From Chloracidobacterium sp. (GTDB lineage: Bacteria > Acidobacteriota > Blastocatellia > Pyrinomonadales > Pyrinomonadaceae), in assembly GCA_016711345.1 (NCBI GenBank), contig JADJTD010000001.1, positions 1,736,001 to 1,800,000 of the forward strand: a DNA stretch of 64,000 nucleotides, written 5' to 3'. How positions within the stretch are numbered: position 1 is the first letter of the stretch; each line of letters opens with the position of its first letter. This document shows, piece by piece, positions 33,472-42,574 of the stretch. The notes below the pieces were generated by a model, which did not search any database, was not told where the DNA came from, and saw nothing but the letters and a program-made list of their open reading frames with translations. A program made the translations under genes and the position numbers.

Positions 33472-35334
33472 CTAGAAGTCTGCATTGAGATACTGTTTAT
33501 ACAGATTCTTCTGTGCGTCCGTCGGTTCAGAAACTCGCAAAAAGTCGTATTCCTTCCTATTGTCGCTTCCCAATGTAAAATTGATCTCACGAAGCTTATC
33601 AAACCGAAAGATCGTGAGCTTTATCGTATCATTCGGCTTTTTACTGCCAATATAAGTTTGCAAAAATGTCTGGCTGGCACGATAGCCGTCAATCGAAACG
33701 ATCTGGTCGCCGGTGTTCAAGCCCTGTTCGAATGCAGGTGTGCCAGCGGGGATCGATCTGATCGTCAAACGATCGCTATTCTGAGTCAATTCCGCTCCAA
33801 AGTAAGCTTTGCTGCTGTTTGATTCTTTTGCTGCAAGCTCAAGCCCGATACCGTTAACAATTACCGAATAATCAATCTCATCCGTACCGCGCACATATTT
33901 GTCGAAGAAATCGGCAAGGCTCTTTCCTGCCATCAGTTCTGCTGCTTTTTGAAAATCCTCTGGAGTATAGTTCTTTCCTTTCTTAAAAAATTCCGTATAA
34001 AGGTATCTCAGCACATCGTCGGAAGATCGGGCTCCATTGGACGCGGTACGAATCGTCACGTCGAGCATCATATTTACAATTTCACCCTTATCATAATATG
34101 AGACCTGATTGTTCACAGCATTTTCGTCCTGACGATAATATTTGATCCAAGCATCAAAACTTGCTTCTTCCAGGCTGGTTTCAAATCTACCTGGTGTTTC
34201 TTGAAGTTGCTTTATCTGCGCGGCTTTATCCTCCAAAAACTTCTTTTCTGTAATAAGCCCGGCTCGCCGCAGTAGAATACCTTCGTAATATGCGGTCATT
34301 CCCTCGGCAACCCACAGCAGCTTTGTATAATTTTCATTTTCGTAATCAAATGGCCCGAGAGAATCAGGGCGAATGCGCTTTACATTCCAAGCGTGAAAAA
34401 GCTCGTGAGCTACAAGCCCCAAAAAGCCCTTATATCTAGCGTCCGGCTTGAACGAAAACCGGTCGGTCTGAAGTGCAGTCGAGTTAGAATGTTCGAGACC
34501 GCCGCCGCCGCGAAGATTGATGATAAAGAGATAATCGTTATAAGGCAGTTCACCAAATATCTTGTAGCCCTCTTCGGCGATTTTTGCCGTGTCTGCTGCA
34601 AGTTTTTTCAGGTCGTAATTGCCTTCGCCAGTGATTACGATGCGGTGTTTCTTTCCTTGGACATCAAATGTTGTCTCGTTGAAATCACTGACCTCAAACG
34701 GCGAATCATAAAGAACGTCGAAATTTTCGGCTACAAAAGTGTTTGGTGCATCAGCGACCGGAGGCAAACCCGTTGCGATTTTCCAGTTGCCGTAAGGATT
34801 TACTTTTACTGTTGACCGTGCTGCTATCTGATCTTTTACAAAAAGAAGTGTCGCAGAGTTATTCCAGAATGCATGTTGGTCATTGAGTTCGTTGGTCCTT
34901 ACGGTAAGCTCGTTGGCGTAAATTCGATATGTCACCAGCAGGTCCTTTACCGCCTTACTGTCGATCTGCCATGTGTTCTTATTCACTTTGCGCCACGTCA
35001 CTTGATTTCCGGCGACGTCCTTAGCCGAAAAATCTTGAAGATGCCGAGCGTATTCGCGCACCATGTAGCTGCCGGGAGTCCACACAGGCATTTTCAGTTC
35101 GATCTTTTCGGGCATTTGCGCCCATTTGACACTCATTTCTACTTCCAGCAAATGCGTCCACGGCTTATGCATCGAGATCGTGTAAGCGATCTCAGGCGCG
35201 ACTGGTTTTGCTTCCGTTGCGGCTGGTTTTGTGCTTTTTGGCCTCTTCCTTTGAGCCGGAGTTTCTTGATACATAGAAAAAAGGATGGCAAAGGTCACGA
35301 ATATTATAGCTTTTAACTGGTATTTTTTTGACAT
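33472..35334 (-). CDS. M61-family metallopeptidase with PDZ domain
   Basis: A 620-residue exported zinc aminopeptidase of the glycyl-aminopeptidase (M61) family. The N-terminal signal region (IIFVTFAILFSMYQETPA) precedes an N-terminal beta domain (about 45-210), the catalytic domain with HELFHAW (zinc-binding His310 and His314) and the upstream GGGGLEHSNS typical of M61. A PDZ domain (about 515-595; GTPAFEQGLNTGDQIVSIDG) closes the chain. Lys/Arg/Pro-rich residues 28-45 form a linker after the signal. It is the first gene of a pair with the PD40 lipoprotein. Confidence 0.92.
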   Translation of the reverse strand: MSKKYQLKAIIFVTFAILFSMYQETPAQRKRPKSTKPAATEAKPVAPEIAYTISMHKPWTHLLEVEMSVKWAQMPEKIELKMPVWTPGSYMVREYARHLQDFSAKDVAGNQVTWRKVNKNTWQIDSKAVKDLLVTYRIYANELTVRTNELNDQHAFWNNSATLLFVKDQIAARSTVKVNPYGNWKIATGLPPVADAPNTFVAENFDVLYDSPFEVSDFNETTFDVQGKKHRIVITGEGNYDLKKLAADTAKIAEEGYKIFGELPYNDYLFIINLRGGGGLEHSNSTALQTDRFSFKPDARYKGFLGLVAHELFHAWNVKRIRPDSLGPFDYENENYTKLLWVAEGMTAYYEGILLRRAGLITEKKFLEDKAAQIKQLQETPGRFETSLEEASFDAWIKYYRQDENAVNNQVSYYDKGEIVNMMLDVTIRTASNGARSSDDVLRYLYTEFFKKGKNYTPEDFQKAAELMAGKSLADFFDKYVRGTDEIDYSVIVNGIGLELAAKESNSSKAYFGAELTQNSDRLTIRSIPAGTPAFEQGLNTGDQIVSIDGYRASQTFLQTYIGSKKPNDTIKLTIFRFDKLREINFTLGSDNRKEYDFLRVSEPTDAQKNLYKQYLNADF

Positions 35335-35433
35335 TGCTTTTCGAATCTACTACGAGATGTTGTTGTTAATTCCCTGCTATTTTACTATAAGTTGTCGCGG
35401 CGGGCATTTTTAACTTCCGCTCTTAAAAGTTAC

Positions 35434-36693
35434 ATGCAAGAGGAACAAATTACCGAAGACGACCAAGCAGAAAAATTCTTTACCACGCCTCTCCTTATTA
35501 TATTCACAACAATTTTTATTGACCTCATTGGCTTTGGAATGGTCATCCCGATCTTGCCGTACTACGCCAATACGCCGCCATTCAGTGCGACACCGCGCGA
35601 CATAGGATTTTTGGTGGCCTCTTACTCGCTGATGCAGTTCTTTTTCTCGCCCGTACTCGGACGTCTCTCAGATAAATACGGCCGGCGGCCAATTTTGTTT
35701 ATCAGTCTGCTCGGGTCGGCACTTGGATATTTTGTGATTGGGTTTGCAAATACTCTTTTTCTTGTCTTTCTTGGCCGCATTATCGGCGGCATCACCGGCG
35801 GAAATATTTCGACCGCTCAGGCATACATCGCTGACGTTACCTCAAAGAAAAACCGCGCAAAAGGCATGGGATTATTTGGAGCCGCGTTTGGACTCGGGTT
35901 TATTCTTGGCCCGGCAATAGCTGGAATACTGAGCAAATATGGTGTTCATGTTCCGTTTTTCTTTGCCGCCGCTCTTTCTTTCATCAATGCAGTCGCTCTC
36001 TATTTCATTCTGCCGGAATCACTAAAACCGAGTTCAAGAGCCATAATTTCCGAGCGTAAAAATCGCATCCGCGACTTATTTGAATCACTTAGGCACAAAG
36101 AATTTCGGGAAGTCAATATCGTTTATTTCCTGCTTGTAACGTCTTTTTCGATAATGACTTATGCGTTTGTTCTATATACAGCATACCGTTACGAATACAC
36201 GCCTGAACAGAACGGTTATCTATTTGCGTTTGTCGGCACCGTGGCAATTGTCGGGCAAGGGCTATTGTTTGGACGGCTCGCAAATAGATTCGGTGAAGTT
36301 CCGTTGGTCGTTGTCGGCTGCTTGTTAATGGTCGTGAGCCTGTTCGTAGTCCCGCTTGTTGGACCAAATGCCGGCGGTCTCGGCGGTTTACTTATCGGAA
36401 CAGCCATTTTGTCATTTGGCAACGCACTTGCTTCACCGGGATTGACAAGCCTTGCTTCAAAGACGGCGGACGAGCATGAGCAGGGACGAGCCTTGGGAAT
36501 AATGCAATCCGCAGCCAGCTTAGCCAGAGCGATCGGGCCGATAGTCGGCGGTTTTCTTCTAAACAACTCACTCAATGCGATCGACGATTTTACGCTTTAT
36601 CGAACGTTTTGGACTGCGTCTGCAATAATGTTTGTTGCGTTTTTGGTGGCGGTGTATTTTGCTAGAACGGTAAAGAAGGAAACTCTTGTGTGA
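35434..36693 (+). CDS. MFS exporter (TetA/TCR-like)
   Basis: A 420-residue, 12-helix major-facilitator transporter. The loop motif GRLSDKYGRRPILF lies between helices 2 and 3, and GPAIAGILSKYG follows helix 5, as in drug:proton antiporters of the TetA type. The first helix reads FIDLIGFGMVIPILPYY. I chose the ATG at 35434; an in-frame TTG at 35392 is less likely. Substrate unknown; family members export tetracyclines and other small molecules. It stands alone, divergent from the M61 gene and convergent with the histidine kinase gene. Confidence 0.88.
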   Translation: MQEEQITEDDQAEKFFTTPLLIIFTTIFIDLIGFGMVIPILPYYANTPPFSATPRDIGFLVASYSLMQFFFSPVLGRLSDKYGRRPILFISLLGSALGYFVIGFANTLFLVFLGRIIGGITGGNISTAQAYIADVTSKKNRAKGMGLFGAAFGLGFILGPAIAGILSKYGVHVPFFFAAALSFINAVALYFILPESLKPSSRAIISERKNRIRDLFESLRHKEFREVNIVYFLLVTSFSIMTYAFVLYTAYRYEYTPEQNGYLFAFVGTVAIVGQGLLFGRLANRFGEVPLVVVGCLLMVVSLFVVPLVGPNAGGLGGLLIGTAILSFGNALASPGLTSLASKTADEHEQGRALGIMQSAASLARAIGPIVGGFLLNNSLNAIDDFTLYRTFWTASAIMFVAFLVAVYFARTVKKETLV

Positions 36694-36699
36694 AAGTAT

Positions 36700-39678
36700 C
36701 TAACTGATCGCTCGTTTACGGTCGTTTGCATTAGCCGTTGGAAATACAAGTCTGAAAGTCGCACCTTCGCCAGGCGTGCTTCGGGCTTCTATCGTTCCGG
36801 AATGTTCCTGGATAATTCCATATGAAACGGCAAGGCCAAGACCGGTGCCGGAACCCACTTCTTTTGTGGTAAAAAACGGGTCAAACACTTTCTTTAGGTT
36901 TTCAGCGGGAATACCTTCACCCGTATCAGACACCTCCACTACAACAACTCCGCTTTCATCAACAGCCGTCTTAAGCGTGATTGTTCCGCCGTTAAACATC
37001 GCGTCGCGAGCATTGAGTATCAAATTTGTGAAAACCTGCTGCAGTTTTCCACCGCTGCCTGAGATCGTTGGGGGAGTTGCTGAGTAGTCCTTTAAGATCT
37101 CGATATTTGATTTTCTGATCTGCGGTTCAAGCAATTGAAGGGTATCGTTCAAAAGCTTATTGAGGTCGATCTCTCCAAATTCTTCCGAATTGCCCGAGCG
37201 TGAAAAATTAAGAAGATTACCGACAATATTCGATGCACGATCTGTCTGGCGCTGCATCTTTTGAAGCAGCGCGTGTTTTGGGTCAGTTTCCGGGATCATG
37301 CCTAGCAGCATCTGCGTATAACTCGAAACACCTGTCAAAGGGGTGTTGACCTCATGAGCGACGCCGGCCGCAAGCAGGCCAATACTGGACAGTTTCTCGC
37401 TTTGCTGCAACGTTTCTTCGAGCTTAACTCGAGACGAAACGTTCTCGAGCACGATAATCGCACCGGTTTGCTGGTTTGAGATCGATCGAAGCGGCGCAAC
37501 GGCTACGTTAAGGATCAATGAATGCCCGCCCGCATCATAAGTATGAAGTTTGTAGGCGTTTCGTACCTCGGTCAGATGCCAGCGAGACTTTCCGAGAATA
37601 TTCTCCAGATTTAGGGCGAAGCTTTCGTCAAAAATCTCTTCTACTAGTTTACCGACCGCCTGATTGCGATCAAGGCCGATCATTTCTTCGAACGGCGAAT
37701 TGCATCGTGTAATACGCCCATTCTCGTCAACGGCAAGCAAGCCTACATTGACCGATTCGACGATCGATTCGTTAAATTCTTTGAGCAGTGCAAGCTCTTC
37801 CGTATGCTGTTTTTGCTGGCCGTAAAGTTGACTGTTTTCGATAGCAACGGCAACGTAGCCGGATATCGTCTTCAGGATCTCAAGATCCTCCGACGACAGC
37901 AGCGAGCCGTCACTAGCTCGTCCCAATCCGATCACGGCAACCATCTTGCCGCCTACAACGCAGGGAACAAAATAGTGCAATTCCTGCCGCAAGGGTTTTT
38001 TGCCGGAGCCGTTTCCATTTGAAACGGCGTGTATTATCTCATGGTCTTGCCGGTCAAATTCATCCGCTCTTACAACACCGCTCAGCGTTGATTTTTGACG
38101 TATCATCGTTCGAAAATCAGCCGGTATCTTATACTCTTCGGTAAAGCCGACAGACTTTGCTATTCGATAATGTTCGACTGCCTTTTCGTCTTCGACAAAA
38201 ACCGCGACTTTTTGAACATCGAGTACCTGACAGATGCGCTCAGTCAAGCCATCCAATAGCGGTCCAAGGGCGGTTGTGGCAGACAGGGTCTTCCCAAAAT
38301 CAAGCAAGCCTTGACGCATGTCATAACGCTCGCCATAAAAGAATCTGTCCGCACGCTCTTGCAGAAATTTTTTCAAAGGCTCACTGAGGAGGACAATTGC
38401 AGCCATCGCGATCAGGGCGATCAAAGCCCTGAGAGTGATCTCCGTCGTTGAGAGGTTATTCCCGACAGCTAAAAACACGAGACCTAGAGCTACTGCGCCG
38501 ATCATCATTGCGATGGCTATAGTAGTCATTGCATAAACCAAAGCGCGCCGGACGACCACATCGACGTCCATCAAACGATACCTGACAACCGAGTGGCCAA
38601 AGCTCAGCGGGATCAAGGCAAGGGGCAAGGTGGTTATCGCCGTACTGAAATTATCATCAGGGATAGGAAAACCAAGCCGTTCGACCAACTGCATTAGTAC
38701 GACCGGCACGATCGCCGCGATTGTACCCCACATGGTCCACTTTAGCCGCTGGCGTACGACAGGCTGACGAAAACGGAAGAAACGCCACACTAGTAAACTG
38801 GCTCCCGCCGAAATTCCAATAACAAAATGATAGAAATTCTCACGATACAACACACCAAATAGGTCAACACTGTCAATGAGACGAGCAAGTCTTTCAGTCA
38901 GCGAAGAGTCCGGCCAGAACTGGGGAACGAGAGAGAAAAATATCAGGGCCAGCGAAAATATTGTCGCCGGAACATACAGAACGTATGTTTTCCAACGCGG
39001 ATTTGTAAAAACGGCGCTTCGTATCGGATAGCGAATGCAAAAGTGAACAAAAAGCGGAACAAAAAAAGCAAGAGCAATGTTATCTAGAAGATCAATAGCA
39101 AGGTCAAAATCCTTGCCGATCCCAATTGCCTTGTAGGTGTGAAAAATAAACGCGGCGAGACAAACCGTCGCAAAATGCAAGACAAATGGCGAACGGCTTC
39201 CCTGCTTGAAAAGCACGAAAATACCCACTCCCAGCCAGATCACTCCGACGATCGAGAGAAAAATTATCGACGGGCTCCATCTTTGGATCGGATCTATATG
39301 CCGGAGATCCGCGAAGTAGTAATTATTGGCAAACGAATAAGTGGGCTTTTGGTAAAAATATGTGAGGTTTCCGTCAACTCCGGCCGTCTCCAGAAACATC
39401 TGCACGTCGGCAGGCGAGGTTACCTCTTCAGTTTTTTCGCCATCGAGACCGATGCCGAGCAGCTTGTCACCAACCGAAATCCCGGCTCGCGAACCTGCTA
39501 ATCCAGGAGTTACCTTAGCTGCGTAAATGCCGTCGGATCTTTGGATCCAACTAATTCCGTCTGTCGGAGGCAGATTTTGAAAGGATCGTTGAGACAAGTT
39601 TAGGGCAGCGGCTGTTACAAACAGCACGCAGGCCAGAAGCCATATCAGGCTCCAACTTGTCAACATTTTCTCTTTCAT
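36700..39678 (-). CDS. hybrid-input sensor histidine kinase (PDZ-7TM-GAF-PAS)
   Basis: A 992-residue membrane histidine kinase. One TM helix (about 9-27), an outside PDZ-like domain (about 45-110), then a block of seven or so helices (about 130-410), a GAF domain (about 460-620), a PAS domain (about 640-750), HisKA with phospho-acceptor His775 (AHEVNTPLTG), and HATPase_c with the N box (NLILNARDAM) and G boxes (DTGEGIP; GSGTGLGLAVSYG). It would autophosphorylate in response to a periplasmic, membrane or small-molecule signal. No response regulator is adjacent, so the partner is elsewhere. Confidence 0.92.
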   Translation of the reverse strand: MKEKMLTSWSLIWLLACVLFVTAAALNLSQRSFQNLPPTDGISWIQRSDGIYAAKVTPGLAGSRAGISVGDKLLGIGLDGEKTEEVTSPADVQMFLETAGVDGNLTYFYQKPTYSFANNYYFADLRHIDPIQRWSPSIIFLSIVGVIWLGVGIFVLFKQGSRSPFVLHFATVCLAAFIFHTYKAIGIGKDFDLAIDLLDNIALAFFVPLFVHFCIRYPIRSAVFTNPRWKTYVLYVPATIFSLALIFFSLVPQFWPDSSLTERLARLIDSVDLFGVLYRENFYHFVIGISAGASLLVWRFFRFRQPVVRQRLKWTMWGTIAAIVPVVLMQLVERLGFPIPDDNFSTAITTLPLALIPLSFGHSVVRYRLMDVDVVVRRALVYAMTTIAIAMMIGAVALGLVFLAVGNNLSTTEITLRALIALIAMAAIVLLSEPLKKFLQERADRFFYGERYDMRQGLLDFGKTLSATTALGPLLDGLTERICQVLDVQKVAVFVEDEKAVEHYRIAKSVGFTEEYKIPADFRTMIRQKSTLSGVVRADEFDRQDHEIIHAVSNGNGSGKKPLRQELHYFVPCVVGGKMVAVIGLGRASDGSLLSSEDLEILKTISGYVAVAIENSQLYGQQKQHTEELALLKEFNESIVESVNVGLLAVDENGRITRCNSPFEEMIGLDRNQAVGKLVEEIFDESFALNLENILGKSRWHLTEVRNAYKLHTYDAGGHSLILNVAVAPLRSISNQQTGAIIVLENVSSRVKLEETLQQSEKLSSIGLLAAGVAHEVNTPLTGVSSYTQMLLGMIPETDPKHALLQKMQRQTDRASNIVGNLLNFSRSGNSEEFGEIDLNKLLNDTLQLLEPQIRKSNIEILKDYSATPPTISGSGGKLQQVFTNLILNARDAMFNGGTITLKTAVDESGVVVVEVSDTGEGIPAENLKKVFDPFFTTKEVGSGTGLGLAVSYGIIQEHSGTIEARSTPGEGATFRLVFPTANANDRKRAIS

Positions 39679-39951
39679 GCGATCAAGGCATATTTCGCCG
39701 TAATATTTTCAACGCAAAACACGTTCCAATCATCCTTATATCAATAGGTAACTGGAAACGTCTGTTTTTCTCGAAAAAATGACCTTTACCATAAACAGCA
39801 CAAGGTTATATTACCCCGACTTATTCAACTTTTTGCTTGATAATCCGAGAATTTGGACGAGTCCATGAAAAAGCCCGCACTGCCATTTAGAGCGGTACAA
39901 ACAGTGTTGAATGAATCGCCCTTGCTAACGTTCGGGCTTCGGCAATTATGA
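39679..39951. other. intergenic region with palindromic repeat
   Basis: About 270 bases between two minus-strand genes. It includes the repeat at 39918-39944 and, on the minus strand, CACTG...CAGTG followed by CGGGCTTTTT near 39870-39908, a weak candidate terminator for the barrel gene. The kinase promoter should lie here, but I cannot place it. Confidence 0.4.
39918..39944. repeat. palindromic repeat copy 2, intergenic
   Basis: GCCCTTGCTAACGTTCGGGC plus TTCGGCA matches the in-gene element at 631-657 at 23 of 27 bases. It lies 7 bases after the stop of the outer-membrane barrel gene. Confidence 0.65.
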
Positions 39952-41688
39952 CTAGAATCGGACTTGTATGCCGCCACGGAGCATTCGCTGATGGCCTGTT
40001 AATTTTAGACTTCCCTCTTCACCAAAGATGCCTGACTGGAAATCCAGCAGATTTCGGCCGTCAATAATCGCCTCTGCTCGTAAGGGCAGCCCAAAAGTGG
40101 GCAGGATCTGAGTGACCATAACGCTAAGGCCGGGATCGTAGATAGCAAGTCTGCCCCTAAATGGGTCTATAGCAAAAACTGTCGCTCTCGGTGAGAGACG
40201 AAAGACGGTTCTAAAACTCGTACCAGACGTTAATTCGGCCGCCAATTGGCCGAAGAATGACTGAAAGAAATCGTTTTCAAAGACATGGGACGGATCGGTG
40301 ATAGCCTCCGTGGAAAGTGCCTGGCCGCTGCCATATGAATAGCCGCCAGATGCCGTAAGCAGTTTGCTGAGACGTCGCGTGTAAACAATGCTGATTCCCT
40401 GAGCCTTGCCTTGCTGATCGGCGACAAAATCGCCAAATCCCTCTCCGCCAAGTGTGTCAAATGATAAGCTGTTCAGGCCCACGCCCCTTCCCAGAGTTGT
40501 ATCAAAAAACACATTAGTATCAACACTCGAAGAGTCGTCTATCACACGCTCGATGCCAAATTCGAGGCGGCGGCTCTTGTTGATCTGCGGCTTGCCGTCA
40601 GCAAGGACAAGATCTGCAACCGAGACCGGCTCGACAAATGAGACACTCTCGCCTTCAAGTTCAATGGCTCTGGCCCATGTTTTTTCTTCTGTCTGAGTGG
40701 TGTAAGAAGTTCGGAAACGCGTCTTTGAATTGAGATCGTACTGAAGCCCTAATCGCGGTGATAATGAATCATCGTTACCCGCACCAACAAAACGTGAGTA
40801 ATCGATGCCAAAAACAAGAACTATTCCTTCGCGAACTTTCCATTCATCAAGTGCCTGAAACGAAAACTGTCCGAGCGGCTTTTCTTTGTTCGCAGCAACA
40901 ATATTTCCCAACCAACTTGCAGCAGAATTAAATCGAAGCTGATGGTTTTCGCCAGAACGCAGTTTCATATCAGCTTCGAATCGCTGCGGAGAAATTTTGC
41001 CCGTTCCGGTCTGTCCGGCAACCACTACTTCAGTATTTTCATTGACCGGAATTAGCGTCGCAAAATTCACCACTGCATAGTTTCCACTTTCGGATCCGGC
41101 TACATACGATTCGACAACCGTCTGGCCTCTTCGACGTGACGTATGCTCTTCCGAATCGGTGTTGGGCAAAGTGTTCGCAGCAGTCACATCTTCGTCAATA
41201 GGCTCATTACCTTCTTGATTTTGGTAAATAGACCTTTGCGTCTGTGCACCGCGAATACGCCATTTAGAGCTATTTCTATCCAGACGTTTTTCAGGAAGAG
41301 TGTCTCCGCTGCCTGCTCGCTCAAGTTTAAATCCATAGCTCAGATCAGCGGCCTTGCCAACTTCGACACCAAAAAGGTATGTGGGGTTAAACCCTTGTGC
41401 AACGGCAAGGACAGTATAGGTTCCAGGGACTATCTTTGCCAGAAAGCTGCCGTCAGGAGACGATACAACCTGCTTTAAAAGTCGCGAGGTGCCCGCACGA
41501 AAGATCGCAACTGTGGCTGCTGCAATTGGGCTTCCGCCATCGTCCCGGATAACTCCCCTTATTGTTCCAGTCTTTGACGTAACAACACTGGAATTTGCCG
41601 TAGGCGCAGCAGCAAATGCCGCCGACAACGGCATGAGCAAAATGAACAGAGTCAGGAAAACTCTTTTCCCTTTTATCGAAAAACCCAT
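39952..41688 (-). CDS. outer-membrane beta-barrel with N-terminal CarboxypepD-like domain
   Basis: A 578-residue outer-membrane protein. Signal peptide about 1-27 (LLMPLSAAFAAA). A carboxypeptidase-regulatory-like domain (about 42-115; GTIRGVIRDDGGSPIAAATV) resembles those in front of acidobacterial TonB-dependent transporters. A beta-barrel region follows (about 195-578), ending in the OMP-type terminal phenylalanine (GGIQVRF). The plug domain of true TonB receptors is not evident: a low-complexity spacer (about 125-190) stands in its place. It is therefore a porin-like or degenerate transporter barrel; ligand unknown. Confidence 0.78.
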   Translation of the reverse strand: MGFSIKGKRVFLTLFILLMPLSAAFAAAPTANSSVVTSKTGTIRGVIRDDGGSPIAAATVAIFRAGTSRLLKQVVSSPDGSFLAKIVPGTYTVLAVAQGFNPTYLFGVEVGKAADLSYGFKLERAGSGDTLPEKRLDRNSSKWRIRGAQTQRSIYQNQEGNEPIDEDVTAANTLPNTDSEEHTSRRRGQTVVESYVAGSESGNYAVVNFATLIPVNENTEVVVAGQTGTGKISPQRFEADMKLRSGENHQLRFNSAASWLGNIVAANKEKPLGQFSFQALDEWKVREGIVLVFGIDYSRFVGAGNDDSLSPRLGLQYDLNSKTRFRTSYTTQTEEKTWARAIELEGESVSFVEPVSVADLVLADGKPQINKSRRLEFGIERVIDDSSSVDTNVFFDTTLGRGVGLNSLSFDTLGGEGFGDFVADQQGKAQGISIVYTRRLSKLLTASGGYSYGSGQALSTEAITDPSHVFENDFFQSFFGQLAAELTSGTSFRTVFRLSPRATVFAIDPFRGRLAIYDPGLSVMVTQILPTFGLPLRAEAIIDGRNLLDFQSGIFGEEGSLKLTGHQRMLRGGIQVRF

Positions 41689-41792
41689 TGATTAGAGACG
41701 AGCGCGCGTCAAACTCGTATTTTGTTCCCAAAAAAGATGCCTGTCAAGCCTGTAATGGAGCGCGGTACTCTCATTTCTACGATGCGATAAAC

Positions 41793-41820
41793 TTGACAAA
41801 GTTTGCCCTTAGGCTAGAAT
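41793..41820 (+). promoter_or_regulatory. sigma-70-type promoter of tRNA-Ser
   Basis: TTGACA (41793-41798) and TAGAAT (41815-41820) are separated by 16 bases and lie about 25 bases upstream of the tRNA. This is the clearest housekeeping promoter in the window. Confidence 0.85.
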
Positions 41821-41845
41821 TGAAGTCTGCCTTTCCGGCAGATGC

Positions 41846-41936
41846 GGAGACGTGGCTGAGCGGCTGAAAGCGGCGGTTTGCTAAATCGTTGTAGTCTTAA
41901 AAACTACCACAGGTTCGAATCCTGTCGTCTCCGCCA
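41846..41936 (+). tRNA. tRNA-Ser (anticodon GCU)
   Basis: A 91-base tRNA with acceptor stem GGAGACG/CGTCTCC, D-arm TGGCTGAGCGGCTGAA, anticodon GCT at 41880-41882 in the loop TTGCTAA, a long class II variable arm, T-arm GGTTCGAATCC, discriminator G and encoded CCA. It reads AGC and AGU serine codons. The long variable arm fits serine and rules out the type I tRNAs. Confidence 0.97.
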
Positions 41937-42032
41937 TTTAATTTATATCTCAAATTTGATATATCAGATTTGAAATTGGTTTGTGTTGGCTATCAATCTT
42001 CTGGTTTGGTAGCTTTTCTTATTTCTGGCCCA

Positions 42033-42470
42033 ATGCGAAGAACAATATTGATCTACGGCATCGCAATGGCGGCACTTCTCGCCCTGCTGAAGGTGGCCGA
42101 GTACCGATATTTTGTCCGTGATATCCCGCTTGAGTTTTATATCGGACTGGTAGCTGTGATGTTTACAGCATTGGGAGTTTGGGCGGGCCTTCGTTTAACT
42201 CGTCCAAAGATCGTCGAAATATCTGTACCGGCAATATCAGCACCATTTGAGCTGGACGACGCAAATCTCAAGAAATTTGGCATCAGCAAACGCGAATACG
42301 AGGTTCTCGAACTACTTTCCCATGGCCTGTCGAACCTTGAAATAGCCGAAAAGCTCTTTATTTCCAACAGTACGGTCAAAACGCACGTCTCAAATGTTCT
42401 CGCCAAACTAGACGCCAGCCGCCGCACCCAAGCGATCAGGCGTGCAAAAGAATTCCGTTTAATTCCATAA
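42033..42470 (+). CDS. membrane-anchored LuxR-type regulator
   Basis: A 145-residue protein with two N-terminal membrane helices (ILIYGIAMAALLALLKV; YIGLVAVMFTALGVWAGL) and a C-terminal LuxR/GerE helix-turn-helix (SKREYEVLELLSHGLSNLEI and STVKTHVSNVLAKL). There is no receiver domain, so any signal is probably sensed in the membrane. The ATG at 42033 is preferred to an upstream in-frame TTG. It is followed by two membrane protein genes, with 15-bp direct repeats in the gap that may be its operator. Confidence 0.85.
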   Translation: MRRTILIYGIAMAALLALLKVAEYRYFVRDIPLEFYIGLVAVMFTALGVWAGLRLTRPKIVEISVPAISAPFELDDANLKKFGISKREYEVLELLSHGLSNLEIAEKLFISNSTVKTHVSNVLAKLDASRRTQAIRRAKEFRLIP

Positions 42471-42521
42471 TACTTTCGGCTGATTTTGGTGAAAAATCGG
42501 TAAATTCATACTTTCGGCTGA
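42469..42521 (+). promoter_or_regulatory. 15-bp direct repeats, candidate LuxR-type operator
   Basis: ATACTTTCGGCTGAT occurs exactly twice, at 42469-42483 and 42507-42521, with starts 38 bases apart. The first copy overlaps the LuxR gene stop. Both lie upstream of the DUF4199 gene. The copies are perfect although the surrounding bases differ, which suggests a binding site. Confidence 0.6.
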
Positions 42522-42574
42522 TGCGCCGGAGTTAAATAAACCTGTATATTTGCTCAAACTTAGGAGGAAATATT

